A stretch of DNA of 64,000 bases, from contig JAWKLZ010000001.1 of NCBI GenBank assembly GCA_041392475.1, positions 1,860,001-1,924,000 of the forward strand, written 5' to 3'. The position numbers and the translations under genes are program-made. The stretch comes from Chitinophagales bacterium. GTDB taxonomy: Bacteria > Bacteroidota > Bacteroidia > Chitinophagales > UBA2359. The notes under the pieces are model-generated. The model was not told the origin of the DNA and ran no database searches. It worked only from the letters and a program-made list of their open reading frames with translations. Within the stretch, counting starts at the first letter, position 1; every line of letters begins with the position of its first letter. Below are positions 26,841 to 35,932 of this stretch, piece by piece.

Positions 26841-28220
26841 ATGATTAGATATCGATTTTCGAGTTTATTACCGCTTCTACTGTTTGGCATTTTGATGGTA
26901 TTTTTTTTCAACTCATGTGTCAAGGAGGACGGCTGCACCAATGTCACTGCACTCAATTACGACCCTGCTGCCGACCAAGATGATGGCTCTTGCCTTTATA
27001 GTCTTGCGATTCCTATGATATATGAATTTGAGCGAGGAAGTAGCGAAGGAGTCATATTTGAAGGTGGAATAGGCAACACTGTTTTTTATGAAGTGGCCAG
27101 CATCAGGCATTTGTTAATCAACGATTTGGATATCATTATTGAAGGACTGGGTAATTCGGAGGCAGTAAGCATTGAAGTAAATGAATTGCTAGATTATTAC
27201 AATACAAAGGGACTGCAAAATTCGATTTTGACTCCTATCAATGGCTTTTTACCTCTCCAAAATACCTTTGTAGAAATTTCTACTAGTACAAACTTGGCAG
27301 ACAACATCAACAACGATTTTGGAGCGGCGGATTCGGTAGTGAATTGGCTGAATACCATTGCAGTTAATTCGCAAGATTTGTCCAAACTTGGCACAAATGC
27401 GGTTTTTACACAAAAGGATGGCTTGGACTTGAAGGAATTGCTGAACAAAACGCTATTGGGATCAGTGTTATACAACAATGCTGTAAAACAGATAGCCGCT
27501 TCAATCAATTCAAGCAGCAGTGAATTGGTTGGCAACACCAACTATACTGCCAGAGAACATGCATGGGATTTGGTGATGGGGTATTTTGGAGCAGCTCGCA
27601 ATTATTCGCTTTGCAGTGATGCAGAATTGGCAAGTAGTAGTTTTGATGGTAAAGAAATTGCGGATGAAGAAGGGAATGTAGATGGTTTTTTGGATTGGAC
27701 TTCGGAGTATTCTTTTGCTTTTTCAAAAATGGCTGCTGAGCGAGATTTGAGTGTGCCAGACAGGAATTTTACTGCACAAATTTTTTCCCTGTTGCTGGAG
27801 GGCAGAACGGCGATTACCAACAAAAACAAGGTTGAATCAGATTTGACATTTGAAGTAGCAGCCGATAGTTTAGAATCAGTTTTGGAGCAATTGGTTGCTG
27901 CCAATTTGGTGCATTATGTGAATGTGACTTTGCAGGAAATGGATAAATTGGGTACTGCAAATCAAAATATTATAGCCTTGAGTAGAGAATGGTCTGCAAT
28001 GCTTGGATTTGCTCAGATGTTGTGGTATCGCAATACTTCGGGGGATCCGCCTTTGACAAGTGAAACCCTGCAAACAATTTTGACTTCAATAGGCGATGCG
28101 CCTAATTATGCCATTGCAGGAAGTGGTGAACAGGCGGCTTATGTTTCAGATTTAGAGCAGGTGAAAAGCTTGCTGCAAAGTGTCTATGGTTTTTCAGCTA
28201 TTGAAGTAGAGAACTGGTAA
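26841..28220 (+). CDS. DUF4856 lipoprotein
   Basis: 459 residues from the ATG at 26841, which places a lipoprotein signal at the N-terminus (lipobox around FFNSC followed by VKEDG). A short Asp-rich segment 'ALNYDPAADQDDGSCLY' comes next; this is the small calcium-binding-like motif often found after lipid anchors in Bacteroidota surface proteins. The remainder fits DUF4856: 'REHAWDLVMGYFGAARNYS' and a helical C-terminal part with 'LSREWSAMLGFAQMLWY'. DUF4856 proteins are found near imelysin-type and iron-uptake lipoproteins, but here the next genes are a CarboxypepD_reg-like protein and a membrane protein. Function unknown; outer-membrane or surface location is inferred. Confidence 0.75.
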   Translation: MIRYRFSSLLPLLLFGILMVFFFNSCVKEDGCTNVTALNYDPAADQDDGSCLYSLAIPMIYEFERGSSEGVIFEGGIGNTVFYEVASIRHLLINDLDIIIEGLGNSEAVSIEVNELLDYYNTKGLQNSILTPINGFLPLQNTFVEISTSTNLADNINNDFGAADSVVNWLNTIAVNSQDLSKLGTNAVFTQKDGLDLKELLNKTLLGSVLYNNAVKQIAASINSSSSELVGNTNYTAREHAWDLVMGYFGAARNYSLCSDAELASSSFDGKEIADEEGNVDGFLDWTSEYSFAFSKMAAERDLSVPDRNFTAQIFSLLLEGRTAITNKNKVESDLTFEVAADSLESVLEQLVAANLVHYVNVTLQEMDKLGTANQNIIALSREWSAMLGFAQMLWYRNTSGDPPLTSETLQTILTSIGDAPNYAIAGSGEQAAYVSDLEQVKSLLQSVYGFSAIEVENW

Positions 28221-28343
28221 GCCTTGTCAAATATAACATATTGATGAAAAATGGCTTGAATATTTATATTTCTCTATTTATCGTTTACTTTTCATCAAAA
28301 TTGGTATAATTGTTGCCTCTAAAAAAGGTTAAAACTTTACCCA

Positions 28344-29675
28344 GTGAGATACATCTTCTTTTTTCTTTTCTTCTTTTTCATGGCCGCTTCTGTTTATGCC
28401 CAAGAAGAATTGGTCATTACAGGATTGGTATTAAATACCAAAACTTCCGAGCCGATTCCTTTTGCAAATATAGGAATCAAAGGAACAGCTATTGGCACAG
28501 TCTCTAATAATCAAGGATCTTACGAATTACATTTGAATAAACGGTATTCGATTGGAGATTCATTGGTAGTTTCTTGTATTGGTCATGCGTCATACAGTAT
28601 TGCCCTTTCGAGCATCAGACGACCAAAAGAACACATTATTTATATGCGTCCCAAAGCATATCTACTTAGCTCTGTCACTGTACGCCCACAAGAATTATCT
28701 GCCGAACAAATCATGGAGCTTGCTATTCGGCGCATTTCTATCAATTATGTGAACAAACCCTATCTTTTGGATGGTTTTTATAGAGAATACTTCAAAGAAA
28801 ACGGACATTATGCTGCTTTTGCAGAATCAGAAGTAAGCATTTACGATGCCGAAAACTACAATTTTCAAGACATCAAAGAACGAGAAACCATCAAAATCAA
28901 TCAGTTGAGGGTAAGTGATATTTACAATCAGGGAGATTATGTGTTGTATATTGATTTACACTATGCACTGCGTGGCAATGTGATGCGAAACGTAGCTTAT
29001 TGGAAAAAATACATCAACCGTGCAAAATATGAACTGGAATCGCTGACAATGGATAGTATCAGTTACTATGGCAATGACTTTGTATATTGCATTAGTTATG
29101 AGATGTATAGCAAACGGAAAGGAAGTTACGATGGACGTTTTTATGTGCGTACCCGTGATTTCGCCATTTTGCGTGCCGAAATCAATGCACACAATAGGCT
29201 GAGAGGCAAACAGATGAATGGTTTACCTCAAAAATCCAGAACAGTGATGACCTACAAAGACCACAAAGGGAAATTGTATTTGAGTTATATCAATGCGAGC
29301 CACGATGTTACCTACAAATCAAAAAAAGAGGATTATGACTTGCTTTTTTACTCCGAGTTGTTGGTAAATAATATTCAAACAGATAACTTTAAGCCGATTT
29401 TGGAGAGCGAGGCAATGGAAAGTAAAAGCATTTTTTACCAACCCCGCTACCGCACTTATGATGAAGATTATTGGAAAACCTACCATCTTTTTGAAAACTC
29501 AGAGGCAAATGATAGCATCATTTCCGACCTCGAACGCTATCGCCCGCTCGAAAAACAGTACATGACCAATGGCAAAATGAAGATAAAACCTCATGAAGCT
29601 ACTACGCAATACGAAATTCCTGTCAATGATAGAACTTATGGCATACGAAGACGGTTAAATACGAATGAACGCTAA
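28344..29675 (+). CDS. CarboxypepD_reg-like domain exported protein
   Basis: 443 residues starting at GTG 28344, chosen because it gives a complete signal peptide (hydrophobic FFFLFFFFM core, cleavage after VYA/Q). Residues about 25-105 form a carboxypeptidase-D regulatory-like beta sandwich: 'ITGLVLNTKTSEPIPFANI', 'IGTVSNNQGSYELHL' and 'IGDSLVVSCIGH'. The remaining 330 residues are a soluble, Tyr- and charge-rich domain ('LDGFYREYFKENGHYAAFAE') seen in many Bacteroidota proteins of this build but with no known activity. There is no TonB-receptor barrel, so it is not a SusC-type receptor. It overlaps the next gene by 11 nt, indicating translational coupling. GTG start is the only unusual feature. 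Confidence 0.75.
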   Translation: MRYIFFFLFFFFMAASVYAQEELVITGLVLNTKTSEPIPFANIGIKGTAIGTVSNNQGSYELHLNKRYSIGDSLVVSCIGHASYSIALSSIRRPKEHIIYMRPKAYLLSSVTVRPQELSAEQIMELAIRRISINYVNKPYLLDGFYREYFKENGHYAAFAESEVSIYDAENYNFQDIKERETIKINQLRVSDIYNQGDYVLYIDLHYALRGNVMRNVAYWKKYINRAKYELESLTMDSISYYGNDFVYCISYEMYSKRKGSYDGRFYVRTRDFAILRAEINAHNRLRGKQMNGLPQKSRTVMTYKDHKGKLYLSYINASHDVTYKSKKEDYDLLFYSELLVNNIQTDNFKPILESEAMESKSIFYQPRYRTYDEDYWKTYHLFENSEANDSIISDLERYRPLEKQYMTNGKMKIKPHEATTQYEIPVNDRTYGIRRRLNTNER

Positions 29676-30552
29676 AATAGAGTTTCGCAAAGCCCGCACC
29701 TTCACAGAAGTCATCAGCATTTCGGCTGTTTTTGTGCGAAAAAACTTTACAGGTTTGTTCAAATCGGTCATGCTCATTGCTCTGCCTTTTATGTTGATTG
29801 CTTTGGCAATCAATGTACTACTTACTGTTGCCATTTTCCCAAGTAATTTATCCAATAATTTGTTGCTACAAAGTATAGATAGAACTGCCAATTTTGTTTT
29901 TTTGATTTTCGTATATCTGGTTCTATTTGGACTTTCGGTAATGGTCTTTTTTGGAGTGGTGTATTCCTATATTTTGCTCTATATTCGATATCCTGATGCC
30001 AGCAAAATCACTGTAAGGGCTGTTTATAGAAAGGTTTTTCACGATATATGGTTGTATGCTGTTACAACCATCATGTTGGTAGTGATCATGATAGTCTTGT
30101 ATTTTTGCTCTATCCTGCTCGGAACAATTCATTTTTTGATGGGAGGAATTGCTTTTTGCAGTTTGATTTATATGAGTGTAAGTTTATCTTTCATTTTCAT
30201 GGTTCGTTTGGTGGAAAGACGTGGGTTCATAGGAGGATTCTACCGCAGTTTGTATCTGATTCGAGAATATTGGTGGCAGACATTTTCGATTTATATGGTT
30301 ACTTCTTTCATCTCCTTTTCACTTATCAGCCTACCAGGTTTTTTCCTTGCTTTTTCCATTCAGTTTATTTCCCTCTTTGATTCAGGTATTTACATTTATG
30401 CCATTGTCATGCAAACCATTTTTTTTGCCTTTTACTTCTTCATTTTCGCCACCAATCTAATCGTTACTGCATTTCAGTATTTTGCTTTGGTCGAAAGAAA
30501 AGAAGGAATTGGATTGATCCAACGCATAGAACGGATTGGAGCCGAATTTTAA
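29665..30552 (+). CDS. Integral membrane protein of unknown function
   Basis: 295 residues with about six hydrophobic segments: 'SVMLIALPFMLIALAINVLL', 'VFLIFVYLVLFGLSVMVFFG', 'TIMLVVIMIVLYFCSILLG', 'IAFCSLIYMSVSLSFIFMV', then two more toward the C-terminus. The N-terminal 25 residues (IEFRKARTFTEVISISAVFV) are cytoplasmic and amphipathic. The overall plan resembles the DUF4013/YIP-like or glycerophosphoryl-diester-phosphodiesterase membrane domains seen in many bacteria, but I cannot name a family. Its ATG lies within the last codons of the CarboxypepD_reg-like gene, so the two are probably translated together. Ends 143 nt before mutS2. Confidence 0.65.
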   Translation: MNAKIEFRKARTFTEVISISAVFVRKNFTGLFKSVMLIALPFMLIALAINVLLTVAIFPSNLSNNLLLQSIDRTANFVFLIFVYLVLFGLSVMVFFGVVYSYILLYIRYPDASKITVRAVYRKVFHDIWLYAVTTIMLVVIMIVLYFCSILLGTIHFLMGGIAFCSLIYMSVSLSFIFMVRLVERRGFIGGFYRSLYLIREYWWQTFSIYMVTSFISFSLISLPGFFLAFSIQFISLFDSGIYIYAIVMQTIFFAFYFFIFATNLIVTAFQYFALVERKEGIGLIQRIERIGAEF

Positions 30553-30661
30553 TCTGAATTATTTGGAACTATCCCACCATTCCTTTTGTTTCCATTTTCG
30601 CCAATAATCAACAAGGATGTTTTGATTTTCACTTTCATTTCAATTTTCATTCATTCTTAGG

Positions 30662-30669
30662 TACTTTTG
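30662..30669 (+). promoter_or_regulatory. Putative -7 box TACTTTTG for mutS2
   Basis: TACTTTTG matches TAnnTTTG and lies 25 nt before the mutS2 ATG at 30695. No clear -33 element. Confidence 0.45.
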
Positions 30670-30694
30670 CAGTAGATAAACACAAACCGAACAG

Positions 30695-33121
30695 ATGTCG
30701 CAGGAAAACAGAAGACGTAGCACCCCCACACGATTATATCCCAGAGAATTATATACCAAATTAGAGTTTGACAAAGTATTAGAATTGCTGACCGAAAAAT
30801 GTTACAGTCCACTCGGCAAACAGTTGGTACAGAAAATTCGCATACAAAACGATGCCGAGAGAATCGAACGTTTACTTGCTCAGGTCTCGGATTTCAAACA
30901 ACTCTTGATGGTAGAGGAAAAACCTTTTCCCTCACACAACTACCTCGACCTCAAAAAGGAAATAGACCTATTGAGGATCAACAACTCTGTATTGAATGAA
31001 GAACAACTGTTTCGCATCTTCAAAGTGCTGCAAACCGTGTTTGAAATATCACTCTATTTTGGCAGAGAAGGTGACGAAAAACGAGAGCGTTACCCCTCTT
31101 TGATGGCTATTCTGCAAGATCTCAATTTTCAGAAAGACCTACTGCATCAAATCAAAAACATCATTGATGAAAATGGCAAAATTCGCACCGATGCGTCCAA
31201 AGAATTACTCAACATTCGACGAGCCATTGATTCACAATATAGCGATTTGCAGAAAAAATTCAATGCGGTCATCAACGAATACAAAAAGAATAATTGGCTG
31301 GCTGACACAATTGAGAGTGTAAGAAATGGACGCAGGGTATTGGCTGTCAAAGCAGAACACAAACGTAAATTTAGAGGTATTGTTCACGATGAATCCAGCA
31401 CGGGAAGCATTAGTTACATCGAACCCGATACTACACTTCAAATCAGTAATGCAATTGTAGAGCTACAACAAGCCGAAAAACGAGAAATTTACCGTATCCT
31501 TCAAGAACTGACCGAATTTATCCGTACCCACACTGAAGACCTCGAACACCACCAAAAACTGCTCGGAGTCTTAGACTTCATTAGGGCAAAGGGGCAATTG
31601 GCATGGGACATGAACGCCCATCAACCCCAAATTTCCAATACCAAAACCATTGAAATTTACAATGCCCGCCACCCGCTACTGTACCTCAAAAACAAAGTGG
31701 CCAAAAAAGAAACAGTTCCATTGAATTTTGAACTCTCATTGGCAAATCGAATCTTGGTAGTCAGTGGTCCTAATGCAGGAGGTAAGTCGGTGATGCTCAA
31801 AACCGTTGGTTTACTTCAATTAATGCTCCAAGCGGGAATGTTGGTGCCAACCAATGACCATTCGGTGATGACCATTTTCCGCAATATTTTTGTGGACATT
31901 GGCGATGAACAATCCATCGAAAACGACCTAAGTACCTACAGTTCCCGCCTCAGAAATATGCGTTTTTTTGTAGATCATGCCGATGCAAAAACCCTGTTGT
32001 TGATTGACGAATTTGGCTCGGGAACAGATCCTGCTTTGGGAGGAGCGATTGCAGAAACGATTTTGGAGCGACTGAACAAAAAGTTTTGTTACGGAATTAT
32101 TACCACCCATTATTCCAATTTGAAGGTATTTGCCACAGATACGGATGGGATAGTGAATGGCGCAATGGCCTTTGACTACCGCACCCTCTCTCCTCTTTAC
32201 AAATTGGAAATGGGCAAGCCAGGGAGTTCTTTTGCATTTGAGTTGGCCCAAAAAAGCGGCTTGAAAAAAGATATTATCGAAGAAGCCAAACGGAGGGTCG
32301 ATGCGGAATACAAAGAGTTTGACGAATTGCTATCGAGAATGAGAAAAGAGAAACAAGAGATTGTGGAAAAGGAAAGGGCTTTGGCTGCAAAAAATGCTCA
32401 AATGGACATCATTTTGGCGGATTATGCCAAATTGAAGGAAGGTTTAGAGAAACAAAAGAAGGAGATTATTCTGGAAACAAAAGAAAAGGCATTGACCTTT
32501 TTGCAGGAAGCCAACCGCCGTTTTGAGAACAAGGTGAAAACGTGGAATGAAAATAAAGAAGACAAACAACTGATTAGCAAGATCAAACAGGATATTGAAA
32601 AAGACAAAGAAAAACTAAACAAACACGTCGAGATTCTCAAAGACAAACTCTATTACCGAGATACGGACAAACCAATTGTAGTGGGTTCGTATGTGCGATT
32701 GAGAGATGGAAAAGAGATTGGGGAAGTAACTGAACTACGAAAAAATGCGGCAATTGTGCAGTTTGACCTACTAAAAACCCATGTCAAACGCAAACAACTC
32801 ATTGTAGTTGAACCTGTAGAAACCAAAGAGGAAAAGAAAGCTGTTTCTTATTACAGTTCGCCACAAGCCAAAAGTGAATTTGATACGAACATTGATGTGC
32901 GAGGAATGAGGCGAGAGGAAGCTTTGAGTGTTGTAGAAAGTCTTATTGACCAAGCCCTTGTGTACAGTGTCGATGAACTCAAAATCATTCATGGCATTGG
33001 TGATGGGATTCTCAGAAAGGCAATTAGACGAATGTTGAAGACTTACAAGCAGGTATTAGAAGTGCGAGACGAAGAACCACAATATGGCGGTCAAGGGGTA
33101 AGTATTGTGGCATTGCAGTAA
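30695..33121 (+). CDS. mutS2: MutS2-family endonuclease/ATPase with Smr domain
   Basis: 808 residues, standard MutS2 length. The N-terminal clamp/lever region is followed by the ATPase: Walker A 'VVSGPNAGGKSVMLKTVGL' near residue 360, 'FVDIGDEQSIENDLSTYSS' (signature), 'LLLIDEFGSGTDPALGGAI' (Walker B) and 'FCYGIITTHYSNLK'. A charged coiled coil at about 540-650 contains runs such as KEKQEIVEKERALAAK. The C-terminal Smr domain from about 730 has 'NIDVRGMRREEALSVVESL' and 'ELKIIHGIGDGILRKAI', with the DVRG and HGxG motifs needed for nicking. MutS2 lacks the mismatch-recognition domain of MutS and acts on branched DNA or stalled, collided ribosomes. Its last 31 nt overlap the convergent aldolase gene. 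Confidence 0.94.
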   Translation: MSQENRRRSTPTRLYPRELYTKLEFDKVLELLTEKCYSPLGKQLVQKIRIQNDAERIERLLAQVSDFKQLLMVEEKPFPSHNYLDLKKEIDLLRINNSVLNEEQLFRIFKVLQTVFEISLYFGREGDEKRERYPSLMAILQDLNFQKDLLHQIKNIIDENGKIRTDASKELLNIRRAIDSQYSDLQKKFNAVINEYKKNNWLADTIESVRNGRRVLAVKAEHKRKFRGIVHDESSTGSISYIEPDTTLQISNAIVELQQAEKREIYRILQELTEFIRTHTEDLEHHQKLLGVLDFIRAKGQLAWDMNAHQPQISNTKTIEIYNARHPLLYLKNKVAKKETVPLNFELSLANRILVVSGPNAGGKSVMLKTVGLLQLMLQAGMLVPTNDHSVMTIFRNIFVDIGDEQSIENDLSTYSSRLRNMRFFVDHADAKTLLLIDEFGSGTDPALGGAIAETILERLNKKFCYGIITTHYSNLKVFATDTDGIVNGAMAFDYRTLSPLYKLEMGKPGSSFAFELAQKSGLKKDIIEEAKRRVDAEYKEFDELLSRMRKEKQEIVEKERALAAKNAQMDIILADYAKLKEGLEKQKKEIILETKEKALTFLQEANRRFENKVKTWNENKEDKQLISKIKQDIEKDKEKLNKHVEILKDKLYYRDTDKPIVVGSYVRLRDGKEIGEVTELRKNAAIVQFDLLKTHVKRKQLIVVEPVETKEEKKAVSYYSSPQAKSEFDTNIDVRGMRREEALSVVESLIDQALVYSVDELKIIHGIGDGILRKAIRRMLKTYKQVLEVRDEEPQYGGQGVSIVALQ

Positions 33122-33717
33122 AAAACATTCGCCGCTTGCTTCAAGTCTTTTCCAAAAGCAATCAAACCGTTTTCATGTCCTGCCATTGCCACGATTTTTG
33201 TTTGAGCCAAATCCGTTTCAAGATGTAGCCGCTGGATTTCAAAAGCCATTTCGGGAGTACCATAAGGAATATTTGCGGATATTGTTGGCACTTTGTGAAG
33301 GAGTTGAAGCCACATTTCTTTGCAGTGAATATGGATGACAGATTGATAATCATCGTTCAATTCATAAATTGCAGCATGGGTAAGCGATTCGGAAGAAGCC
33401 TTGGTTGAACCTTCGCACCAGAGTTCATTGGCTGCAATGTTGTAATCTTTCACCAAAGCATAATTTTGAAGTGTCAGTTCGGAAAGATGACCTGTTTGTG
33501 TGCCACTGATTAGAAACCTGCCTGATTTGGAAGGAGTACGCATACTGATATTTCCAAATCCTACCTTCAATTTGGAATCATAACCTATCCAATTTCGAAG
33601 ATACATTTCTGTTCTCCAATAATTGAGCACAGCGACTTCATTGCAGAAAGAAGCAGGTGTAGCAGTAGGCTGCCAATGAATCTGATACTTGATATAACCT
33701 TCGTCTATAGGAGTCAT
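33091..33717 (-). CDS. Class II aldolase/adducin-family protein
   Basis: 208 residues. The Zn-binding His pair is in 'SVIHIHCKEMWLQLL', a further metal His in 'KIVAMAGHENGLIAFG', and 'GFGNISMRTP' is the GN.S substrate-phosphate loop of class II aldolases and epimerases. 'FLISGTQTGHLSELT' is the conserved second loop. The family includes L-fuculose-1-phosphate aldolase, ribulose-5-phosphate 4-epimerase and methylthioribulose-phosphate dehydratase; the substrate is not readable here. A single minus-strand gene whose 3' end runs 31 nt into the 3' end of mutS2. A MITE lies in the 268-bp gap upstream of it. Confidence 0.82.
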   Translation of the reverse strand: MTPIDEGYIKYQIHWQPTATPASFCNEVAVLNYWRTEMYLRNWIGYDSKLKVGFGNISMRTPSKSGRFLISGTQTGHLSELTLQNYALVKDYNIAANELWCEGSTKASSESLTHAAIYELNDDYQSVIHIHCKEMWLQLLHKVPTISANIPYGTPEMAFEIQRLHLETDLAQTKIVAMAGHENGLIAFGKDLKQAANVFYCNATILTP

Positions 33718-33839
33718 TTTTTAAAGTTCAAATTAGAAAAACAAATTCAAACTCAAAAATACCTATTTCTTATCTGCAAAACCTACATTCAATTGTGTCA
33801 TTGTTCAGTTGTACCATCAACGAAATCTGCCTAATCAAT

Positions 33840-33967
33840 TTGGACTTTGGACAAAAGAAGTAAATGTTTGTTTATGAGTAAATTGCATTTTCAATGCAAT
33901 TTTACTTAATCCCGTTGCTGTCAATGATTTAAAACTTTTTATCTTATGTCTTTCATCCAAAGTCTAA
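33840..33967 (+). mobile_element. MITE-like element sharing the ends of the 21-kb insertion sequence
   Basis: 128 bp. Left end TTGGACTTTGGAC (33840-33852) and right end, read inward, TTAGACTTTGGAT (complement of 33955-33967), match the 13-bp ends of the IS with one or two changes each. Direct repeats AATCAAT abut both ends (33833-33839 and 33968-33974), consistent with a target duplication of 7-8 bp. There is no coding capacity. A hairpin AGTAAATTGCATT / AATGCAATTTTACT occupies the middle. It fills most of the gap between the aldolase and the histidine kinase and ends 18 bp after the kinase stop codon, so its hairpin may act as the kinase gene's terminator. Confidence 0.8.
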
Positions 33968-33985
33968 AATCAATAAAATCTGCAA

Positions 33986-35467
33986 TCAAAGAATGGGCAA
34001 GGTAAAATAAACTGTCAATCCTTCGCTATCATCTGAGGCAAGCCAAATATGTCCGTTGTGCTTCTCCACAATTCTGCGGCAAATCGACAGACCAACCCCC
34101 GTTCCACTCTTCACATTTTTCGGAGGCTCAAGTTGATTGAAGATTCGAAATACTTTTTCTCTATAATCAGGTTCAATCCCAATACCCTGATCCTTCACCG
34201 AAATCGTCCAAAACTTTTCGCCTTTTTCTACTCCAATATGAATATTTGGGCTGTTATCGCCACAATATTGAATGGCATTCCGAATCAAATTGGTGAACAA
34301 ATGCGTCAATTCATAAGTATCTCCCATCACATCAGGAAGCGTTCGGTGAGTAATAACGGTTTCACTCTTTCTTATTTGGTTACTTAATTCTTGAACGCTG
34401 GCATCAAAAATTCGCTCCAAAGAAGTGACTGTAAATGGTTGGTGGCGAAGACTCAAACTGGAATAAGAAGACAAATCCTGCAATAATTCATCCATTCTGT
34501 TCACTCCATCTACCACATAATCAATAAATTCACAAGCATCATTGTCCAGCTTATTGCGATACCGCCTATCCAGAAGTTGAATAAAACCCCCAATACGGCG
34601 AAGAGGTTCTTTTAGGTAGTGCGAAGTAAGGTAGTTAAATTCTTCTAATTCCCTGTTACGACGCTCCAAAGCACGGGCATACTCTTCAATTTGTTTTTCT
34701 TTTAGTTTGCGAGCACTAATATTGTGTGCAAACAAACAGATATATTCTTTGCCTTCTAAGGCAGTATAGTTAGCAGCCACCTCAAAAGGAATTGTTTTGT
34801 TATTTTTGTTTTTTATGTGTAGTTCAAAAATATTGGTACCATTTTGTTTGATCTCTTTCCAAAGTTGTACCCAGTCTCTAATTTGCATGGAAGGAGCAAG
34901 TGAAGAAGCATTCGTTAAATACAACTCTAAGGTACTGTAACCTGTAGATTGACAAGCTTTTTCATTGGCATACAATATATTACCTTTTTTATCGAGCCAA
35001 AATACAGACTCCTTCGCATATTCTACCGAAAACTGCTGGAGCAACAATCTCTCTTCTTCAAGTTTATGGTAATCAGCATCCGAAAACACAATCACCACCG
35101 AACTCGTTGTGCCACTGTTCAAAGGTTTTACAGTAATCAAGGCAGGAAAAACCGACCCATCACTCCTCTGGCAAAGAATTTCGAGCTCACATTCGGGAAC
35201 CAATCCACTAAAACAAGTAGCTAATTTTTCGACAAATAACTGTAAGTGTTCTTTAAAAATTAATCGTTTGATGTTTTTATCAATTAGATCATTCGGCTGA
35301 TAGCCAAATATTTGTTGAGCGTAGTTATTGGTAAAAGTTATTTCATACTGGCTATTCATGATGATCATTGCATCAGAAATAGGTAGAAGATAGGTACTAA
35401 ATTCATTGTAAGCGGTAGGTATGGGATGACCAGTAGTCGTATCTTTTTTACCATAAATTTCGAACAT
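33986..35467 (-). CDS. PAS-domain sensor histidine kinase
   Basis: 493 residues, soluble. Two PAS domains: about 25-140 ('MIIMNSQYEITFTNNYAQQI') and about 150-265 ('VFWLDKKGNILYANEKACQS'), the second followed by a PAC-like 'LFAHNISARKLKEKQIEE'. The dimerisation/phosphoacceptor helix reads 'LTSHYLKEPLRRIGGFIQLL' with His near residue 282; in this phytochrome-like kinase group the usual motif is SHDLKEPLR, so the Asp after His is Tyr here. HATPase_c motifs follow: 'LFTNLIRNAIQYC' (N box), 'VKDQGIGIEPD' (G1), 'VFRIFNQLE' (F) and 'SGTGVGLSICRRIVEKH' (G2). No transmembrane segment, so it senses a cytoplasmic signal. No response regulator is adjacent. Monocistronic. Confidence 0.92.
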   Translation of the reverse strand: MFEIYGKKDTTTGHPIPTAYNEFSTYLLPISDAMIIMNSQYEITFTNNYAQQIFGYQPNDLIDKNIKRLIFKEHLQLFVEKLATCFSGLVPECELEILCQRSDGSVFPALITVKPLNSGTTSSVVIVFSDADYHKLEEERLLLQQFSVEYAKESVFWLDKKGNILYANEKACQSTGYSTLELYLTNASSLAPSMQIRDWVQLWKEIKQNGTNIFELHIKNKNNKTIPFEVAANYTALEGKEYICLFAHNISARKLKEKQIEEYARALERRNRELEEFNYLTSHYLKEPLRRIGGFIQLLDRRYRNKLDNDACEFIDYVVDGVNRMDELLQDLSSYSSLSLRHQPFTVTSLERIFDASVQELSNQIRKSETVITHRTLPDVMGDTYELTHLFTNLIRNAIQYCGDNSPNIHIGVEKGEKFWTISVKDQGIGIEPDYREKVFRIFNQLEPPKNVKSGTGVGLSICRRIVEKHNGHIWLASDDSEGLTVYFTLPIL

Positions 35468-35619
35468 AATTCAATAGGCTTGAAGGTTTGAATGGGTAAT
35501 TTTTACATTTATATTATACTGATTTTGTCATAAGCTTGTTGCTAATTTTAACAGGCAGATTCGAATTTAGTAAAGATTTAAAGAGTTTTTTTCTGTAATT
35601 AATTGGTTATGTTTTATTT

Positions 35620-35769
35620 ATGCCTTTTGAGCAAGCCTACATAGACTTCAATAAAAAAAATCTCGCCTTGATAGGTACAACTAAACAGAAAATTCAAAAA
35701 TTTCCCCACTTGATTGAAGGAATCAAAATACGAAGTAGGCAAAGTATTATTTACAAAATCTTTTTTTGA
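35620..35769 (+). CDS. Possible small ORF, 49 residues
   Basis: The gap 35468-35932 (465 bp) between the histidine kinase and the nicotinamidase-like gene holds one plausible short frame from ATG 35620 to TGA 35769. The product is basic and without signal peptide or recognisable motif (MPFEQAYIDFNKKNLALIG then KTKQKIQKFPHLIEGIK-like). No clear ribosome-binding or -7 box precedes it. It may be a remnant or chance frame; the rest of the gap is AT-rich with nothing else I can name. Confidence 0.2.
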   Translation: MPFEQAYIDFNKKNLALIGTTKQKIQKFPHLIEGIKIRSRQSIIYKIFF

Positions 35770-35932
35770 ATCAACTCCCTAAAAAACAAAGTAAAATAAC
35801 TCATAAATAAAAAAATATTAAAAGTGTCAATTTTACACGAACTATTTGTGTATAACTCACGTTAAGGATAGTGTAATTATTACAATAAGATATTTACAAC
35901 AACATTACCTAATTTTTCAAAACAATATCAAA

